DNA from: an uncultured Bacilli bacterium
GTDB lineage: Bacteria > Bacillota_I > Bacilli_A > RF39 > UBA660
DNA length: 21,785 nt
NCBI GenBank assembly: GCA_934102055.1
Contig: CAKOSE010000017.1
Location: 1-21,785, forward strand
Direction of reading: 5' to 3'
This document shows, piece by piece, positions 1 to 8,322 of this stretch. Under the pieces are notes generated by a model. That model saw only the letters and a list, made by a program, of their open reading frames with translations. It was not told the origin of the DNA and did not search any database. The translations under genes and the position numbers were made by a program. Positions within the stretch are counted from its first letter, which is position 1. Every line of letters starts with the position of its first letter.

Positions 1-88
1 ATAAAGATATAAATTGCATTATACCTTTAAATATCCATTATTTAATACAAATTGCATTTAACTATTTAACTAACTTTATTTCATGATT

Positions 89-982
89 TTATTCACTTAA
101 TAAATCCTCAAGAGACAAAATATCATATCCCTTTTGCTTCAAATAAATAAGAGTACTATTAAGTTCCTTTATATTATTATCAGTAGGTTTTATCATATAA
201 ATTAATCCATTTTCCTTATTCTTTGTCAAATTACCAAACAAATTATTATTTATTTCTATAGGTTTAACAGTATTTATCTTTTGATTTATACACGATCTTA
301 AAAAAGATTCATTCTTATATAAGCAATAATTACTATAAGAATAATTCGTTTTTATTATATTCTGCATATATCTTATACTAGTTTCATTATACTTATTATT
401 ATACCCATAAAGTCCCAATCTTATATTATCACTTATTATACTCTTTAAATTATTTCCCTCTATTAATTTCCCATCCAAAAACAAAGTTACTTCTACATTT
501 TGACTCTTTATTATATCTACTATTTCCTGCATATTCTGAAGAGTTTCCAAATTAAATACAATAGATATCTTCTTATCCTTAGTATTTGTACCTATTATTA
601 ACTTATCCAAATTATCCTTCATAGTAATACTAGGTTTTATACTAGTAAACTCCAAAAGCTTTTCATTATAATCATTAATCTTCTTCATTTGCTCATAACT
701 ATTATTTACATCTACTTTAGTACCACTTTGTCCAACAAGCATTGTCTTTTCCGATAAAATCGCGTTAACTGGGCTTATATCCTTATCAAAAGATTTTATC
801 TTCTCCATGATAGGATCTTGTCTCTTAGAAAACTCTATCACTTTATCAGTATAATAGAAACTAAATATTGTAAATAAACTAATTATTATTATCTTTATTA
901 TCCTTTTCATACTAAATGATATGTTTCTCCCATATATTAATGCAAAAATAAGTAAGATTATTATATATACTAAATATAACAT
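89..982 (-). CDS. Membrane-anchored, degenerate polysaccharide-deacetylase-like protein
   Basis: The 297-residue protein begins with two hydrophobic segments (about residues 2-18 and 28-44), followed by a charged extracytoplasmic linker and a C-terminal domain from about residue 137. That domain follows the NodB/polysaccharide deacetylase order: a first strand (SIVFNLET), a helix, VEVTLFLDGK, LGLYGYNN, CLYKNESFLRS, then GYDILSLEDLL. Active family members have TFDDG, a metal-binding HxxxH and FRPPYG at these places. Here both aspartates, both histidines and the catalytic arginine motif are missing, so it is probably a non-catalytic wall-binding or scaffold protein. This assignment comes from motif order only. 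The start at 982 has only a weak AAAGG upstream, and an internal Met at residue 26 is an alternative. It is the last gene of the minus-strand group after the GNAT gene. Confidence 0.6.
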   Translation of the reverse strand: MLYLVYIIILLIFALIYGRNISFSMKRIIKIIIISLFTIFSFYYTDKVIEFSKRQDPIMEKIKSFDKDISPVNAILSEKTMLVGQSGTKVDVNNSYEQMKKINDYNEKLLEFTSIKPSITMKDNLDKLIIGTNTKDKKISIVFNLETLQNMQEIVDIIKSQNVEVTLFLDGKLIEGNNLKSIISDNIRLGLYGYNNKYNETSIRYMQNIIKTNYSYSNYCLYKNESFLRSCINQKINTVKPIEINNNLFGNLTKNKENGLIYMIKPTDNNIKELNSTLIYLKQKGYDILSLEDLLSE

Positions 983-1081
983 ACTTTTAAAAGGCCTTTG
1001 GTATATTAATATTTTTTTATCTATCTCATAATCTAATACTTAACAAACATATACTTTTCTAGTTAACTTTCCATAAAACTA

Positions 1082-1612
1082 TTACTCTTCTTTTATCATC
1101 AAAAAGTATTCTTGAAAATTTCCAATAGTATCTTTCGCTTTAAATGATTTACACACATCAAAACCACATTTTTTATAACACTTAATCGCAGGAATATTAT
1201 TCCTAAGTGGACACATGACAAGTAATTCGGCTTGGCAATTATTAAATAAAAATTCAGTTAAAACATTAATCGTTTTTTCGCCAATCCCCCTATTATGCAT
1301 TGTTATTTCTCCAATAAAAATATCTATTTCATAGCAATTATCACAACTAATACCATAAAGTTTTTTATTATCATCACCTATCAACTGATATTGTATTATT
1401 CCAACAGGATTTTTTTCATACTCGATCATATAAACTGGTATTTTTGCATTTTTTAAAGTCCTAGGAAGATACTTATCTTTTATTTCATCATAACTAAGTT
1501 TTCTTTGTTCAAAATGAGAATAAATCTCTTCTTCCTGATACCATTTTTCAAGAATTTTATAATCTTTTTCACTATTATTCAAAGGTCTTAGTTTTAAATC
1601 ATTATCTATCAT
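1082..1612 (-). CDS. GNAT acetyltransferase, AAC(6')-like
   Basis: This 176-residue protein has the layout of the Acetyltransf_8 group that includes aminoglycoside 6'-N-acetyltransferases. The N-terminal LRPLNNSEKDYKILEKWY leads into a KYLPR segment, then a VYMIEYEKNPVGIIQYQLIG strand pair. EIDIFIGE follows, then the acetyl-CoA pyrophosphate loop NRGIGEKT (about 107-114), and finally AIKCYKKCGFDV. The EIDxFIGE...RGIG...A(I/R)xxYxKxGF order is that of the AAC(6')-Ie and -Ib enzymes. It transfers acetyl from acetyl-CoA to an amine, but the substrate cannot be read from sequence and a resistance role is not shown. The start has a good AGGTGAAGAA ribosome site. It lies downstream of pheT, separated by a terminator. 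Confidence 0.8.
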   Translation of the reverse strand: MIDNDLKLRPLNNSEKDYKILEKWYQEEEIYSHFEQRKLSYDEIKDKYLPRTLKNAKIPVYMIEYEKNPVGIIQYQLIGDDNKKLYGISCDNCYEIDIFIGEITMHNRGIGEKTINVLTEFLFNNCQAELLVMCPLRNNIPAIKCYKKCGFDVCKSFKAKDTIGNFQEYFLMIKEE

Positions 1613-1687
1613 TTCTTCACCTTAAACTATCATTATATTTTCTAAGTGCTTAAATAAAAGTTCTTTCAAATCTCTTTATCATCATTC

Positions 1688-1712
1688 GAAAAAGAGACGA
1701 TTAATAACCGTC
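1688..1712 (-). terminator. Terminator of the pheST transcript
   Basis: Directly after the pheT stop codon the minus strand reads GACGGTT, a 3-nt ATT loop, AATCGTC, then TCTTTTT. This is a 7-bp stem with one G-U pair and a T tract, as expected for an intrinsic terminator. Confidence 0.65.
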
Positions 1713-4082
1713 CTACTTATCCCTTATTTCACACATAAACTTATCTTTTACTTTTTCTATTATATTTCTAAAGATATTATCAACTTCTTCTTCTTTTAAA
1801 GTTTTATCCTTACTATTAAATGTTAAACTATATGCTATTTGCTTTTTATCAGTTTCTATTTTATCACCCATATAAACATCAAATACTTCAACATTTGTTA
1901 AAATACTAGTTCCTTGTCTTTTTATTTCTTCTTCTACTTCTTTATTTTCTTGTCCTTTATCCAAAATAAACGCTACATCTTTAATTATATCTGGGTATTT
2001 TGAAGCCTCTTCATATTTTAATTGTTTCCTCTTTTTATTATATAATTTAGTAAGCGATAACTCTGCAAGATATATTTCATCTTTATTTGTTAAAGGATGA
2101 ACTCTTCCAATTACCCCGACTTCTTCATTTTCAAGCATTATTTTAGCACTTATTCCAGGATGCATATCCATTATTACTTCTTTTTTAAAAGTATACTTAT
2201 CCTTATAACCAAGATAATCTAATAAATTTTCAATTATCCCTTTCAAATGATAAAAATCACACTTTTCAGTTACTTTCCATTTATTATTTATATAATTACC
2301 ACTTGTCAAAATAGCTATTTTACTTTCTTCTTTATAATCCTTATCATATGTCTTAGCAATTTCATATATATTTATATTCTTAACATTTCTTTTCTTATTA
2401 TAATCATAAACATTTAAAAGAGATGGAAGAATTGTTGTTCTTATTACAGACTTATCTACACTCATTGGATTAGGAAGTATTATATTTTTCTTTTCCTCAT
2501 ACTTAAACATTTTTGCCATACTTGGACTAGTTAAAGTATAAGTTTTAACCTCATCTAACCCAAGTGTTCTTAATCTCTTTGATATATCCTTTCTGAGTCC
2601 TATTTCTTTTAAATATCTTCCCCTTTTAGTTTCTACTCTCGGAAGTGTTGATACCAAATTTTCATATCCATATAACCTTCCAATTTCCTCTGCTATATCA
2701 TTAACATTTGGATCAATATCTAGTCTTCTATAAGGAATTGTTACAATAAACTGATCACCTTCTTGTTTATAATCAAACATTAACCTTTCAAGCTCATCTT
2801 TAACATTTTGATCTGTTAAATTCAGTCCTAGTAATGTACTAATTTCTTTAGTCTTAAATACCACTTGTTTCTTACTCTTATCTATCTTATCATACTTTAA
2901 AGTACCACTAAGTATCTTAGCATCAGCATATTTTTCTAAAAGATAACAAGCTCTTCTTAAAGCCTTATCAGTATATTCAAATGATAAACCCTTTCCATAT
3001 CTAATTGAAGCTTCACTTCTTAAATTTAGTCTACTTGCAGTATATCTTATACTTACTGGATCAAAAATTGCACTTTCTATTACTATACTCTTTGTATCAC
3101 TTGTAACCTCAGTATTTTCACCACCCATTACACCTGCTATTGCAACTTTTTCTTTTCCATTTGTTATTACTATATCATTTTCAGTCAAAGTTCTCTCTAC
3201 ATTATCCAAAGTAATTATCTTATCCCCATCATGTGACAATTCTACTTCTATTGTATCACCAAGCTTATCCTTATCAAAAAAATGAAGAGGTTGACCATAC
3301 TCAAGCATTACATAATTAGATATATCTACAACATTATTTATCGATCTCATACCTGCAGATACTAATCTTCTCTTTATAAAATCCGGAGATTCTTTTATCT
3401 TTATATCCTTAACCATCTTCGCTGTATAATATGAACACTTATCTGTTTTCACATCTATTTTTAAGTGGTTTTCTACACTATCTTCAACTTCATTAAAATC
3501 ATCTTCTGGAAGAGTAACTTTTTTTCCTATTATACTTGCTATTTCATAAGCAAAACCTATATGATAATAACAATCATTATTTCTATGTTTATGAACATCT
3601 AATTCATATAATGTATCATTTGTCCCTAAATACGTATTAGCATCAATCCCTGGTTTTAAATCAGTATCAAGAACTTCAATTCCCTTTTCATAATTTTCTT
3701 TTGTCTTTTCTTCTAAACCTAGTTCAAACAAAGCACAAATCATTCCATTTGACTCTTCACCCTTTATAACACTCTTCTTAATCTCTATACCATTTAAAAC
3801 ACATCCAGGAAGCGCTACTAACACTTTGATATTTTCCCTTACATTAGGAGCACCACATACTATCTGAACCTGTCTTTCTCCAACATCTACTAAACAAATA
3901 TTTAAATGATCACTATCCTTTAACTTTTTTACACTTAAAACTTGTCCTATTACCAAATTATCTATACGTTTATCTATTATCTTTTCTATATTTACACCAG
4001 CTTTTGTTATCTTCTCTGCTAATTTATGTAAATCCTCATCTTTTATATCAACATAATCCTTTACCCACTCTAAACTTATCAT
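1713..4082 (-). CDS. pheT: Phenylalanyl-tRNA synthetase beta subunit
   Basis: PheT forms the alpha2-beta2 synthetase with PheS and contributes tRNA binding and editing. The 789-residue protein is of normal length. It starts MISLEWVKDYVDI, then has the tRNA-binding (EMAP-like) domain with VCGAPNVR (about residues 40-150). The B3/4 editing domain follows, with RRLVSAGMRSINNVVDISNYV and VMGGE. Next come the B5 domain with DPNVNDIAEEIGRLYGYENL, a catalytic-like core, and a C-terminal anticodon-binding domain with KYPDIIKDVAFILDK. The start at 4082 is chosen because AGGAGG lies 10 nt upstream; an ATG seven codons earlier would overlap pheS. One base separates it from the pheS stop, so the two are translationally coupled under the same T-box. 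Confidence 0.98.
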   Translation of the reverse strand: MISLEWVKDYVDIKDEDLHKLAEKITKAGVNIEKIIDKRIDNLVIGQVLSVKKLKDSDHLNICLVDVGERQVQIVCGAPNVRENIKVLVALPGCVLNGIEIKKSVIKGEESNGMICALFELGLEEKTKENYEKGIEVLDTDLKPGIDANTYLGTNDTLYELDVHKHRNNDCYYHIGFAYEIASIIGKKVTLPEDDFNEVEDSVENHLKIDVKTDKCSYYTAKMVKDIKIKESPDFIKRRLVSAGMRSINNVVDISNYVMLEYGQPLHFFDKDKLGDTIEVELSHDGDKIITLDNVERTLTENDIVITNGKEKVAIAGVMGGENTEVTSDTKSIVIESAIFDPVSIRYTASRLNLRSEASIRYGKGLSFEYTDKALRRACYLLEKYADAKILSGTLKYDKIDKSKKQVVFKTKEISTLLGLNLTDQNVKDELERLMFDYKQEGDQFIVTIPYRRLDIDPNVNDIAEEIGRLYGYENLVSTLPRVETKRGRYLKEIGLRKDISKRLRTLGLDEVKTYTLTSPSMAKMFKYEEKKNIILPNPMSVDKSVIRTTILPSLLNVYDYNKKRNVKNINIYEIAKTYDKDYKEESKIAILTSGNYINNKWKVTEKCDFYHLKGIIENLLDYLGYKDKYTFKKEVIMDMHPGISAKIMLENEEVGVIGRVHPLTNKDEIYLAELSLTKLYNKKRKQLKYEEASKYPDIIKDVAFILDKGQENKEVEEEIKRQGTSILTNVEVFDVYMGDKIETDKKQIAYSLTFNSKDKTLKEEEVDNIFRNIIEKVKDKFMCEIRDK

Positions 4083-4083
4083 A

Positions 4084-5115
4084 TTAATCAATCCTCCTGT
4101 CAAATTCTCTTTCTTCTCTTAAATCAGTTTGATAGAATACCCTTATATCATTAATATCATATTTTAACATCGCTAAACGTTCTGCTCCAAAACCAAAAGC
4201 AAAACCAGACCACACCTTCGGATCATAACCACAATTTCTAAGTACATTCGGATGCACCATTCCAGCACCACTTACTGTTATCCATCCCGTATTTTTACAT
4301 AAACTACATCCACTTCCCTTACAATTAAAACATGATATATCAGTTTCTACAGATGGCTCAGTAAATTGATAATAACTAGGTCTAAATCTAGTCTTACAAT
4401 CCTCTCCAAACAACTTCTTTGCTATTACATCAAATGTTCCCTTTAAATCAGATAATCTTATATCCTTATCAACCAAAAGACCTTCTATTTGCATAAATTG
4501 ATGAGAATGTGTTGCATCATCATCATCCCTTCTATAAGTCTTACCAGGACAAATAACTCTTACTGGTTTATTTCCTCCAGCTTCTAACATCGTCCTTACT
4601 TGAACCGGAGAAGTTTGACTACGAAGTAAAATATTCTCATCCTCAATATAGAATGTATCCTGTGCATCCCTAGCAGGATGTCCCTTTGGAATATTTAACA
4701 TTTCAAAATTATACTTATCCTCTTCAATCTCAGGACCATCCACAACATCATAGCCCATTGACATAAACACTTCTTCAACCTCTTCAATTATCTTTTCAAG
4801 TATATTAGGAGCCCCAACAACAGGCCTTGTACCAGGTAAAGTTACATCTATTTCCTCTTCTTGTAACTTCTTTTCTAATTCCTCATCTTCAAGTAATTTC
4901 TTTTTTTCCTCATACTTATCATTAAATAAAGTCTTTAAATTATTTATCTTCATTCCATATTCTTTTTTCTCATCACTTGGAATATCCTTCATCTTTGTAT
5001 ATAGTAAAGTTATTATCCCTTTCTTTCCTATATATTTTACTTTCAATTCATTTAAATCATTTAAACTTCTTACTACCTCAAATTCCTTTAATATATCATT
5101 TCTTATACTTTTCAT
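4084..5115 (-). CDS. pheS: Phenylalanyl-tRNA synthetase alpha subunit
   Basis: This is the catalytic subunit that charges tRNA-Phe. The 343-residue protein has an N-terminal coiled-coil that reaches for tRNA (about 1-85), then the class II core. Visible parts are GHPARDAQDTFYI, motif 2 (LLRSQTSPVQVRTM, VICPGKTYRRDDDDATHSHQF), the CxxC...CxxC insertion ending GWITVSGAGMVHPNVL that is typical of Bacillota PheS, and motif 3 (GFAFGFGAERLAML). The start at 5115 is preceded by AAGGAGG at ideal spacing; a longer frame upstream would run into the T-box terminator. It is followed by pheT after one base. Confidence 0.98.
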   Translation of the reverse strand: MKSIRNDILKEFEVVRSLNDLNELKVKYIGKKGIITLLYTKMKDIPSDEKKEYGMKINNLKTLFNDKYEEKKKLLEDEELEKKLQEEEIDVTLPGTRPVVGAPNILEKIIEEVEEVFMSMGYDVVDGPEIEEDKYNFEMLNIPKGHPARDAQDTFYIEDENILLRSQTSPVQVRTMLEAGGNKPVRVICPGKTYRRDDDDATHSHQFMQIEGLLVDKDIRLSDLKGTFDVIAKKLFGEDCKTRFRPSYYQFTEPSVETDISCFNCKGSGCSLCKNTGWITVSGAGMVHPNVLRNCGYDPKVWSGFAFGFGAERLAMLKYDINDIRVFYQTDLREEREFDRRID

Positions 5116-5130
5116 GTTTTCCTCCTTAAA

Positions 5131-5340
5131 AAATAAAAAAGATGTTACCAAAGGACGAGTTATACCCGTGGTACCACCTTATTTCATAGTTATACTATCT
5201 CTTTTCCTTAACGCAGAAATACGCCTATACTAGAGAGTGAATTCATAAGAATTTATTTTAAAAGTTTTCACCAACCACTTCTTCTCTAAAAAACAAATAT
5301 TTCTTACTACTACTTTCTCATCTTCGCAAGTTCAGTACTA
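5131..5340 (-). promoter_or_regulatory. Phenylalanine T-box leader controlling pheST
   Basis: The minus strand carries the T-box sequence AAGGTGGTACCACGG (about 5166-5180). The antiterminator folds as AAGG with CCTT and ACGGG with CTCGT, leaving the bulge that binds the tRNA acceptor end. The competing terminator pairs GGTGGTACC with GGTAACATC (8 of 9 positions) and ends in TTTTTT just before the pheS ribosome site. Upstream, Stem I has a GATGA turn, an AGAGAAG bulge, a distal loop GGTTGGTG, and the specifier region GAA-TTC-ACTC. The specifier TTC is a Phe codon (complement of plus 5239-5241) followed by a purine. Uncharged tRNA-Phe should bind and allow read-through into pheS. No convincing -35/-10 pair was found; TAAAAT near 5345 is a possible -10. 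Confidence 0.92.
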
Positions 5341-5363
5341 TTTTAACATAATAATTCCAATTA

Positions 5364-6191
5364 TTAAAGAGTTTTTTGATGTTTTTTATGTTTACATCTT
5401 AAATACTCTTCCAAAGAAAATCCCTCATCATAAAGTATTCTACTCTCTGAAGCTAATCCATTATATTGTCTTTCAGGATCTATAGAAACCTTTAAAGGTT
5501 CTTCAGAAAAATAATTATAATGAGATTTATATATCTCTAAAGCATCTTTAGTAAATAACCTATCCAATATGCCATTTTCTGAATCATGATCTGCTAACTT
5601 AATTATCCATCTTAACTTTTCAAGCTTTATCTTATCAAGATTTACCTCACTATTTAGTTCACCCTCAACAAAACCAAGTTCATATAAATAATTCTCTTCA
5701 TCTGTTTTAGTTATTCCAGTATATGTCATCTCATTAAATAAACCATCTAAATATCCCAAAATATATGGTTCCTCCTTATCATCCGTAGATAAAGAACCAC
5801 TTGCAAAGATATACTTATCTATATTTTCTCTTGTAAGTTTAGACTTATAATAATTCTTTAAATAAATCTCTCTAAAAGGATTACTTATCTTTCTTAAATC
5901 AATATTATTTTGTCCATCAAACTGTGCTAATTTTATAATAAACTCAGTCTTTTGTATTTGTAAATCACTAGTATTTATCCTTAATCTTTCCTTAGTCCCC
6001 TCATTATAACCCTTTTCATAATTCGCATTGTTATAATCTGTATACTCAAAATTATCCAAATAAATATTCTCATCAAAATATCCATCCAAATATCCAAAAG
6101 CTTTACAATTTCTAGCTGCTTGTTCCCTTCCCTTATTTATTATTTCTGTCTTATACATATACCTGCATAAAGATTTATTCGTTTTAACCAT
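5364..6191 (-). CDS. Hypothetical protein with two tandem copies of an ~85-residue domain
   Basis: I do not recognise this 275-residue protein. It is soluble, with no signal peptide or membrane segment. Residues about 31-115 and 143-227 are clear copies of each other. Both contain GYLDG(Y/L)F(D/N)E, then an acidic aromatic stretch, GYNEG or GFVEG, an (E/W)FIIKLA or WIIKLAD segment, and (R/L)EIYxxxY at the end. The start at 6191 follows an AAAGGTGAAATA ribosome site; a longer in-frame extension to 6248 has no such support. It lies 60 nt after fmt, so it may be the last gene of the rimM-trmD-fmt group, just ahead of the pheS T-box. A basic tail (KHKKHQK) ends the protein. Confidence 0.8.
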   Translation of the reverse strand: MVKTNKSLCRYMYKTEIINKGREQAARNCKAFGYLDGYFDENIYLDNFEYTDYNNANYEKGYNEGTKERLRINTSDLQIQKTEFIIKLAQFDGQNNIDLRKISNPFREIYLKNYYKSKLTRENIDKYIFASGSLSTDDKEEPYILGYLDGLFNEMTYTGITKTDEENYLYELGFVEGELNSEVNLDKIKLEKLRWIIKLADHDSENGILDRLFTKDALEIYKSHYNYFSEEPLKVSIDPERQYNGLASESRILYDEGFSLEEYLRCKHKKHQKTL

Positions 6192-6251
6192 TATTTCACC
6201 TTTTTCCTCTTGGCACATTATTATACATAGACACCTTTTTAATGTCAATAT

Positions 6252-7187
6252 TTAACTAAATATTTTATTTATTAAATCTTCCCTCTTTATTCCATTGATA
6301 TAATTCTTAACATCCATAGGTTTTTTACCAGAAACTTGTACTCTTTTAAGCATTATTTCATTATCTATACACGAAACATAAATACCATCTTTATCTATTT
6401 TTGTTATTGTACCAGGTCTTCCCTTTGCTTTTTGTAAAGTCTCTTTCGAAAGTAATATCTTCATTCTAGAACCATTAATCATAGCATATGCCCCAGGCAC
6501 ACTAGATAATCCCCTTATTTTATTATGAACATCTCTTGCACTTTGATTAAAGTCTAAATGTTCATCTTCTTTTTTTATTATTGGTGCAATTGTCTTAGCA
6601 TCAGCATCTTGCTCTATCCTAGGAGCTTTATTTTCAAAAATATCTCCTAAAACCTCTTTTAAAAGAACTGCTCCTAAATTACTCATCTTTTGGCTTATAA
6701 TATCATACGTATCATCTTCCCCTATATTGATTTTTCTTGATGTAATAATTGGGCCACTATCCATACCCTTATCAGTATACATAATTGTTATTCCAGTTTC
6801 CTTTTCACCATTTATTATCGCATGATGAATCGGAGCACCACCTCTATACTTTGGAAGAAGTGAAGCATGCACATTAACTGTATTATATAAAGGAGCATAA
6901 ATTAACTCTTCCGGAAGAATTTGACCATAAGCACAAGTAATTATAATATCAGGATTCAAATCAATTATATCCTTATATTCCTCCCTCAACTTTCTTGGCG
7001 TTAACACCTTTATATTACTTTCTTTTGCAAGCTTTTTTACAGGACACTCCGTTAAAATTCTTTTTCTCCCAACTTCCTTATCAGGCTGAGTAACTACTCC
7101 AACTACATTTGTATTTTCTATTAACATTTTAAGTACAGGAATACTATATTCTGGTGTTCCCATAAATACAACTCTTTTGTCTTTCAT
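6252..7187 (-). CDS. fmt: Methionyl-tRNA formyltransferase
   Basis: Fmt transfers formyl from 10-formyl-tetrahydrofolate to the initiator Met-tRNA. The 311-residue protein has normal length. It opens with VVFMGTPEYSIPVLKML, the formyltransferase nucleotide-like fold. VVTQPDKEVGRKR follows, then the catalytic centre NVHASLLPKYRGGAPIH (N105 and H107) and the downstream catalytic aspartate in KGMDSGPI (D143). The C-terminal OB-like domain includes RGLSSVPGAYA. An AGGAGA ribosome site precedes the start. It sits 9 nt after the unknown 152-residue gene. An initiator tRNA gene, the natural substrate, lies in the same window at 15105-15182. Confidence 0.98.
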   Translation of the reverse strand: MKDKRVVFMGTPEYSIPVLKMLIENTNVVGVVTQPDKEVGRKRILTECPVKKLAKESNIKVLTPRKLREEYKDIIDLNPDIIITCAYGQILPEELIYAPLYNTVNVHASLLPKYRGGAPIHHAIINGEKETGITIMYTDKGMDSGPIITSRKINIGEDDTYDIISQKMSNLGAVLLKEVLGDIFENKAPRIEQDADAKTIAPIIKKEDEHLDFNQSARDVHNKIRGLSSVPGAYAMINGSRMKILLSKETLQKAKGRPGTITKIDKDGIYVSCIDNEIMLKRVQVSGKKPMDVKNYINGIKREDLINKIFS

Positions 7188-7196
7188 ACTAATCTC

Positions 7197-7655
7197 CTAT
7201 CGTGATTTCTTTCCCTTTTCTTCATAAGCCATAGATTTTTCTATGATATATCTTCTTCTTTCCTCTGCCTCTTGCTTTAACAACTCTATTTTTTTCAAAA
7301 GAAGCTCACATTCCTTTTCATCCATATATTGCTTATACTTATTTATTATTAAATTCTTTAATCTTTCCATTTCATCAAGTACTAACATGAAAGATGAATC
7401 ATCATCACTATCTTCTTCACATGCATATGTAAGCATTGCTATTATCCTCTCAAAATGCCTCTTACATTTCTTACTTATTAACTTTTCTATTAAACCTGGA
7501 TTTATCACAATCATCTCATTTACATTTATCATGTCCTCAAAATCCTGTTTATGTTTTGGCTTAATATTTAGTCCTTTCAAGTTCTCATATTCCATATAAG
7601 TAATAACTTCATTCTTCGCTTCTTTCTTTACTACAAACTTTTTTGTTATTTTCAT
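7197..7655 (-). CDS. Hypothetical basic helical protein
   Basis: I do not recognise this 152-residue protein. It is highly charged, rich in Lys and Glu, with no signal peptide or membrane segment. The N-terminal third is probably beta-rich (MKITKKFVVKKEAKNEVITYMEYE). The rest is predicted helical, with an acidic patch EEDSDDDSS near the middle and a C-terminal likely coiled coil from about residue 110 to the end (EKECELLLKKIELLKQEAEE). A GGTG ribosome site precedes the ATG. It lies 10 nt after trmD and 9 nt before fmt, so it is co-transcribed with tRNA-modification and initiation genes. A role in RNA biology is only suggested by this position. Confidence 0.75.
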   Translation of the reverse strand: MKITKKFVVKKEAKNEVITYMEYENLKGLNIKPKHKQDFEDMINVNEMIVINPGLIEKLISKKCKRHFERIIAMLTYACEEDSDDDSSFMLVLDEMERLKNLIINKYKQYMDEKECELLLKKIELLKQEAEERRRYIIEKSMAYEEKGKKSR

Positions 7656-7665
7656 CTTAAGACAC

Positions 7666-8322
7666 CTACTCTTTTTCTATTTTCTCCTTAGTTAGTCTTA
7701 GTTGTTCTTGTTTCCTATATTCTTCTATTCTTTTATGATCTCCTGATAAAAGAATTTCTGGAACAGTCATCCCTTTAAATTCCCTTGGTTTCGTATAAAC
7801 TGGATAATCTAATAAATCATTCGTAAAAGACTCAGACTCAAGTGACTCCTTATTTATTACTCCCTCTAATAATCTTATAACAGCATCACTTATCATCATC
7901 GCTGGAAGCTCTCCCCCTGTCAAAATAAAATTGCCTATAGAAATTTCTTCATCTACTAATAATTTTATTCTATCATCAAAACCTTCATAATGTCCACATA
8001 TAAGTATTAAATGTTTGTATTTTGTCAAGTTCTGAGCTTTAACTTGATTAAATGTCTTCCCAGATGGAGTAAGTAAAATAATATGTGAATCATCTGTCTT
8101 TATATCCTCAAGAGCATCATATATTGGTTGAACCTTTAAAACCATACCAGGGCCCCCACCAAATGGAGTATCATCTACCTTACCATGAGGATCATCAGTA
8201 TAATCCCTAAAATTAATAACATTTATCTTAACCTTTTCCTTATCTATTGCCCTTTTTATAATAGATTCCGTAACAAAGCCATTAAACATCTCTGGAAATA
8301 ACGTCAATATATCAATTCTCAT
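7666..8322 (-). CDS. trmD: tRNA (guanine-37-N1)-methyltransferase
   Basis: TrmD methylates G37 next to the anticodon, using S-adenosylmethionine, which prevents frameshifting. The 218 residues start MRIDILTLFPEMF and show the SPOUT trefoil-knot signatures: DDTPFGGGPGMVLK (50-63), LTPSGKTFNQ, LILICGHYEGFDDRI (105-119) and EISIGNFILTGGELPAM (126-142). The C-terminal NDLLDYPVYTKPREFKG carries the conserved catalytic aspartate, and VPEILLSGDH follows. It is slightly shorter than the usual 230-250 residues at the C terminus. It overlaps the end of rimM by 11 nt, indicating coupled translation. Confidence 0.98.
   Translation of the reverse strand: MRIDILTLFPEMFNGFVTESIIKRAIDKEKVKINVINFRDYTDDPHGKVDDTPFGGGPGMVLKVQPIYDALEDIKTDDSHIILLTPSGKTFNQVKAQNLTKYKHLILICGHYEGFDDRIKLLVDEEISIGNFILTGGELPAMMISDAVIRLLEGVINKESLESESFTNDLLDYPVYTKPREFKGMTVPEILLSGDHKRIEEYRKQEQLRLTKEKIEKE

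Noticed and set aside
1..88. Repeated AAATTGCATT at the left edge
   Set aside because: Two copies of a 10-mer in AT-rich intergenic DNA; no longer structure or element accompanies them.
7243..7599. A 118-codon plus-strand frame opposite the unknown gene at 7197-7655
   Set aside because: It is the antisense of a gene with proper start signals and shows the Ser/Phe/Leu bias expected of a shadow frame.
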